Virus record (IMG/VR): IMGVR_UViG_3300027861_000150 | Location: 1 to 28,744 of that record | Source: a virus | DNA length: 28,744 nt | Direction: 5' to 3' (one strand) | Shown: piece after piece, positions 27,709 through 28,744 of the stretch | Layout of the letters: each line of letters opens with the position of its first letter | Numbering within the stretch: position 1 is the stretch's first letter | Notes under the pieces: generated by a model | Database searches by the model: none | Told to the model about the DNA's origin: nothing | The model's input: the letters and a program-made list of their open reading frames with translations, nothing else | Position numbers and translations under genes: made by a program

Positions 27709-28744
27709 TTAACTTGGATAACGTCCATTATTCTTCATATCTCTTGGTGCTTTTGCAGCATCCTTTCTTCCTCTTGGCTTAGGTTCGTATGACTTTGGAA
27801 TTGATGCAACTTCTTCAGATGAACTCAATGCCTTATCTTCAACGTATTCTCCGTCTTTCTTTTTCTTTAATTGATACAGATTCTCCTGCCAAAAATGACC
27901 GCAGAAACTACCGCCTTTGAAACGAAACAAATCGTACGCTTGACCTTTATGACCAAACCCTTTATTAACTCCTTTACGAGACGCTTTGTCAATATCCTCT
28001 AATCTGTAAACAACGCCTTTTGAACTTCTGCTCATCATATTGCGACAGAAATCTCTGCTTTTGCCTTTGGAATATTTTTCCTCGTATGAATAACGAACTT
28101 TATAATAGCTTTTATCAAGCTGCGAATCTCTGCTTGGAAACGAACTGATGTAGTTATTGAATTTCTGCCAAGCACTTAATTTGATGGATTTCTTTACCCA
28201 ATCTTCAATTGGCTCATTATCTTCTGACCATTCGCGGCTGTCAATTAATTCCCACTCATCATCTATCTCGCTTCCTTCTAAAGCGTCAAGCATTTCATCA
28301 TCATCAAAATCTTCCTTTGATAACTCAACGCCTGTTTTTTCTTGCGCAGTATCATCGTCAACTTCTTCGATTTCCATCTCGCTGAATTCAAGCGGCTGGC
28401 TGGTGAGAAAGAAAGTATTTAAGCTGATGCTGTTAAATGATAAAATTGCATTAATTGATTCAACAATGACTCTTTGCATTGGCTTAATAACTGTATTGTC
28501 AAACAGCAAAGCAGCCATCTTAATTTCATCGGCATTTGAACCAAGACCTCCATTTTGCGGCAGACCAAAAAGCAAAGGCGAAACTACGCGATGCGATACC
28601 ATTATCTTTTTACTCGCTTCTTCAGAGATGAATTGGTATTGATTGTGCGCGTCTGGCAAGCTAATGGATTCGATTGAAGCAGATGTCTCTTGCGAATCAT
28701 TGAATGCTACAATTACGCTATCTCCTTCTGTACCTGTGAACTTG
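27709..28744 (-). CDS. Phage portal protein, C-terminal part (cut by window end)
   Basis: The frame is open to base 28744; the first complete codon reads Lys (KFTGTEGDSVIVAFNDSQ...). Following are HRVVSPLLFGLPQNGGLGSN and ADEIKMAALLFDNTVIKPMQ, typical of the portal wing/stem of Bacteroidetes siphophages. An acidic linker (about 60 residues) precedes a C-terminal domain with KSYYKVRYSYEEKYSKGKSR, CRNMMS, KGGSFCGHFWQENLYQL, and a basic tail. The Cys/His pairs in that domain could bind metal. It is the 3' part of the portal gene whose 5' part lies at 648..1. The TTG at 28659 is not a real start. Confidence 0.85.
   Translation of the reverse strand, partial: KFTGTEGDSVIVAFNDSQETSASIESISLPDAHNQYQFISEEASKKIMVSHRVVSPLLFGLPQNGGLGSNADEIKMAALLFDNTVIKPMQRVIVESINAILSFNSISLNTFFLTSQPLEFSEMEIEEVDDDTAQEKTGVELSKEDFDDDEMLDALEGSEIDDEWELIDSREWSEDNEPIEDWVKKSIKLSAWQKFNNYISSFPSRDSQLDKSYYKVRYSYEEKYSKGKSRDFCRNMMSRSSKGVVYRLEDIDKASRKGVNKGFGHKGQAYDLFRFKGGSFCGHFWQENLYQLKKKKDGEYVEDKALSSSEEVASIPKSYEPKPRGRKDAAKAPRDMKNNGRYPS

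Noticed and set aside
1-28744. Lysogeny genes, attachment sites, tRNA genes, CRISPR arrays, insertion sequences, reverse transcriptase/DGR
   Set aside because: Searched for by eye on both strands; no integrase, repressor, cloverleaf, regularly spaced repeat array or transposase was seen. Absence by eye is not proof, especially for tRNAs.

Overview
The window is almost the whole genome of a tailed phage with a long non-contractile tail, probably infecting a member of the Bacteroidetes (Flavobacteria-like, aquatic). Every supported gene is on the minus strand, packed tightly with many 1-8 nt start/stop overlaps. The host inference rests on three things seen in the sequence: TAnnTTTG-type -7 promoter boxes, A-rich leaders instead of Shine-Dalgarno sites, and protein families I know mainly from Bacteroidetes phages. 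The portal gene is split over the two window ends (N-terminal part at 648..1, C-terminal part at 28744..27709). The molecule is therefore circular or circularly permuted and was opened inside the portal gene, with probably a few dozen bases missing at the junction. I see no integrase, repressor, tRNA, CRISPR array or transposon.

In transcription order (right to left) from the portal: portal C-terminus, a neck-like protein, a lysis block (holin-like, M15 endolysin, u-spanin-like), RusA-like resolvase, metallophosphoesterase, a 60-aa protein and a strong terminator at 24.6 kb. A host-type promoter then starts the early block: several small unknown proteins including a 21-aa membrane peptide, an ERF annealing protein, an SSB-like protein with an acidic DDLPF tail, a protein made largely of DnaA domain IV, a DUF4373-type replication initiator, a PD-(D/E)XK-like nuclease, a DnaB/RecA-type ATPase, a C5 methyltransferase, small unknowns and an ECF-like sigma factor. 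Next come terminase small and large subunits, a small cassette with its own promoter and terminator, tail chaperones with a probable -1 frameshift, head-tail and tail proteins, tape measure, prohead protease, fibre, LamG protein, scaffold-like protein, major capsid protein, a tail-tube-like protein, two more promoter-driven small cassettes and the portal N-terminus.

Two regulatory layers can be read directly. Host-type promoters (TATATTTG or TAACTTTG, mostly followed by CAAACAAACA leaders) precede the early block, the initiator gene and three small cassettes embedded in the structural region. A second motif, (A/T)AC-N15-CGTTTAT-N5-ATG, precedes four late genes (tail chaperone, protease, scaffold-like, pre-portal gene) with invariant spacing. 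It resembles an ECF-sigma promoter (AAC...CGT), and the phage encodes an ECF-sized sigma factor at the end of the early block. This suggests a self-contained early/late switch, with late mRNAs predicted to be nearly leaderless.

A composite repeat element (pyrimidine direct repeats, then GGCATTGC, N7, and paired ATGCG(GT/AC)CGCA boxes) occurs twice: inside the DUF4373 initiator gene (about 21.78 kb) and in the only sizeable gap among the tail genes (about 12.35 kb). It is a good candidate for a replication origin or initiator-binding site. No stretch over 300 bases lacks a gene; the non-coding gaps, at most about 130 bases, hold the promoters, terminators and repeats listed.
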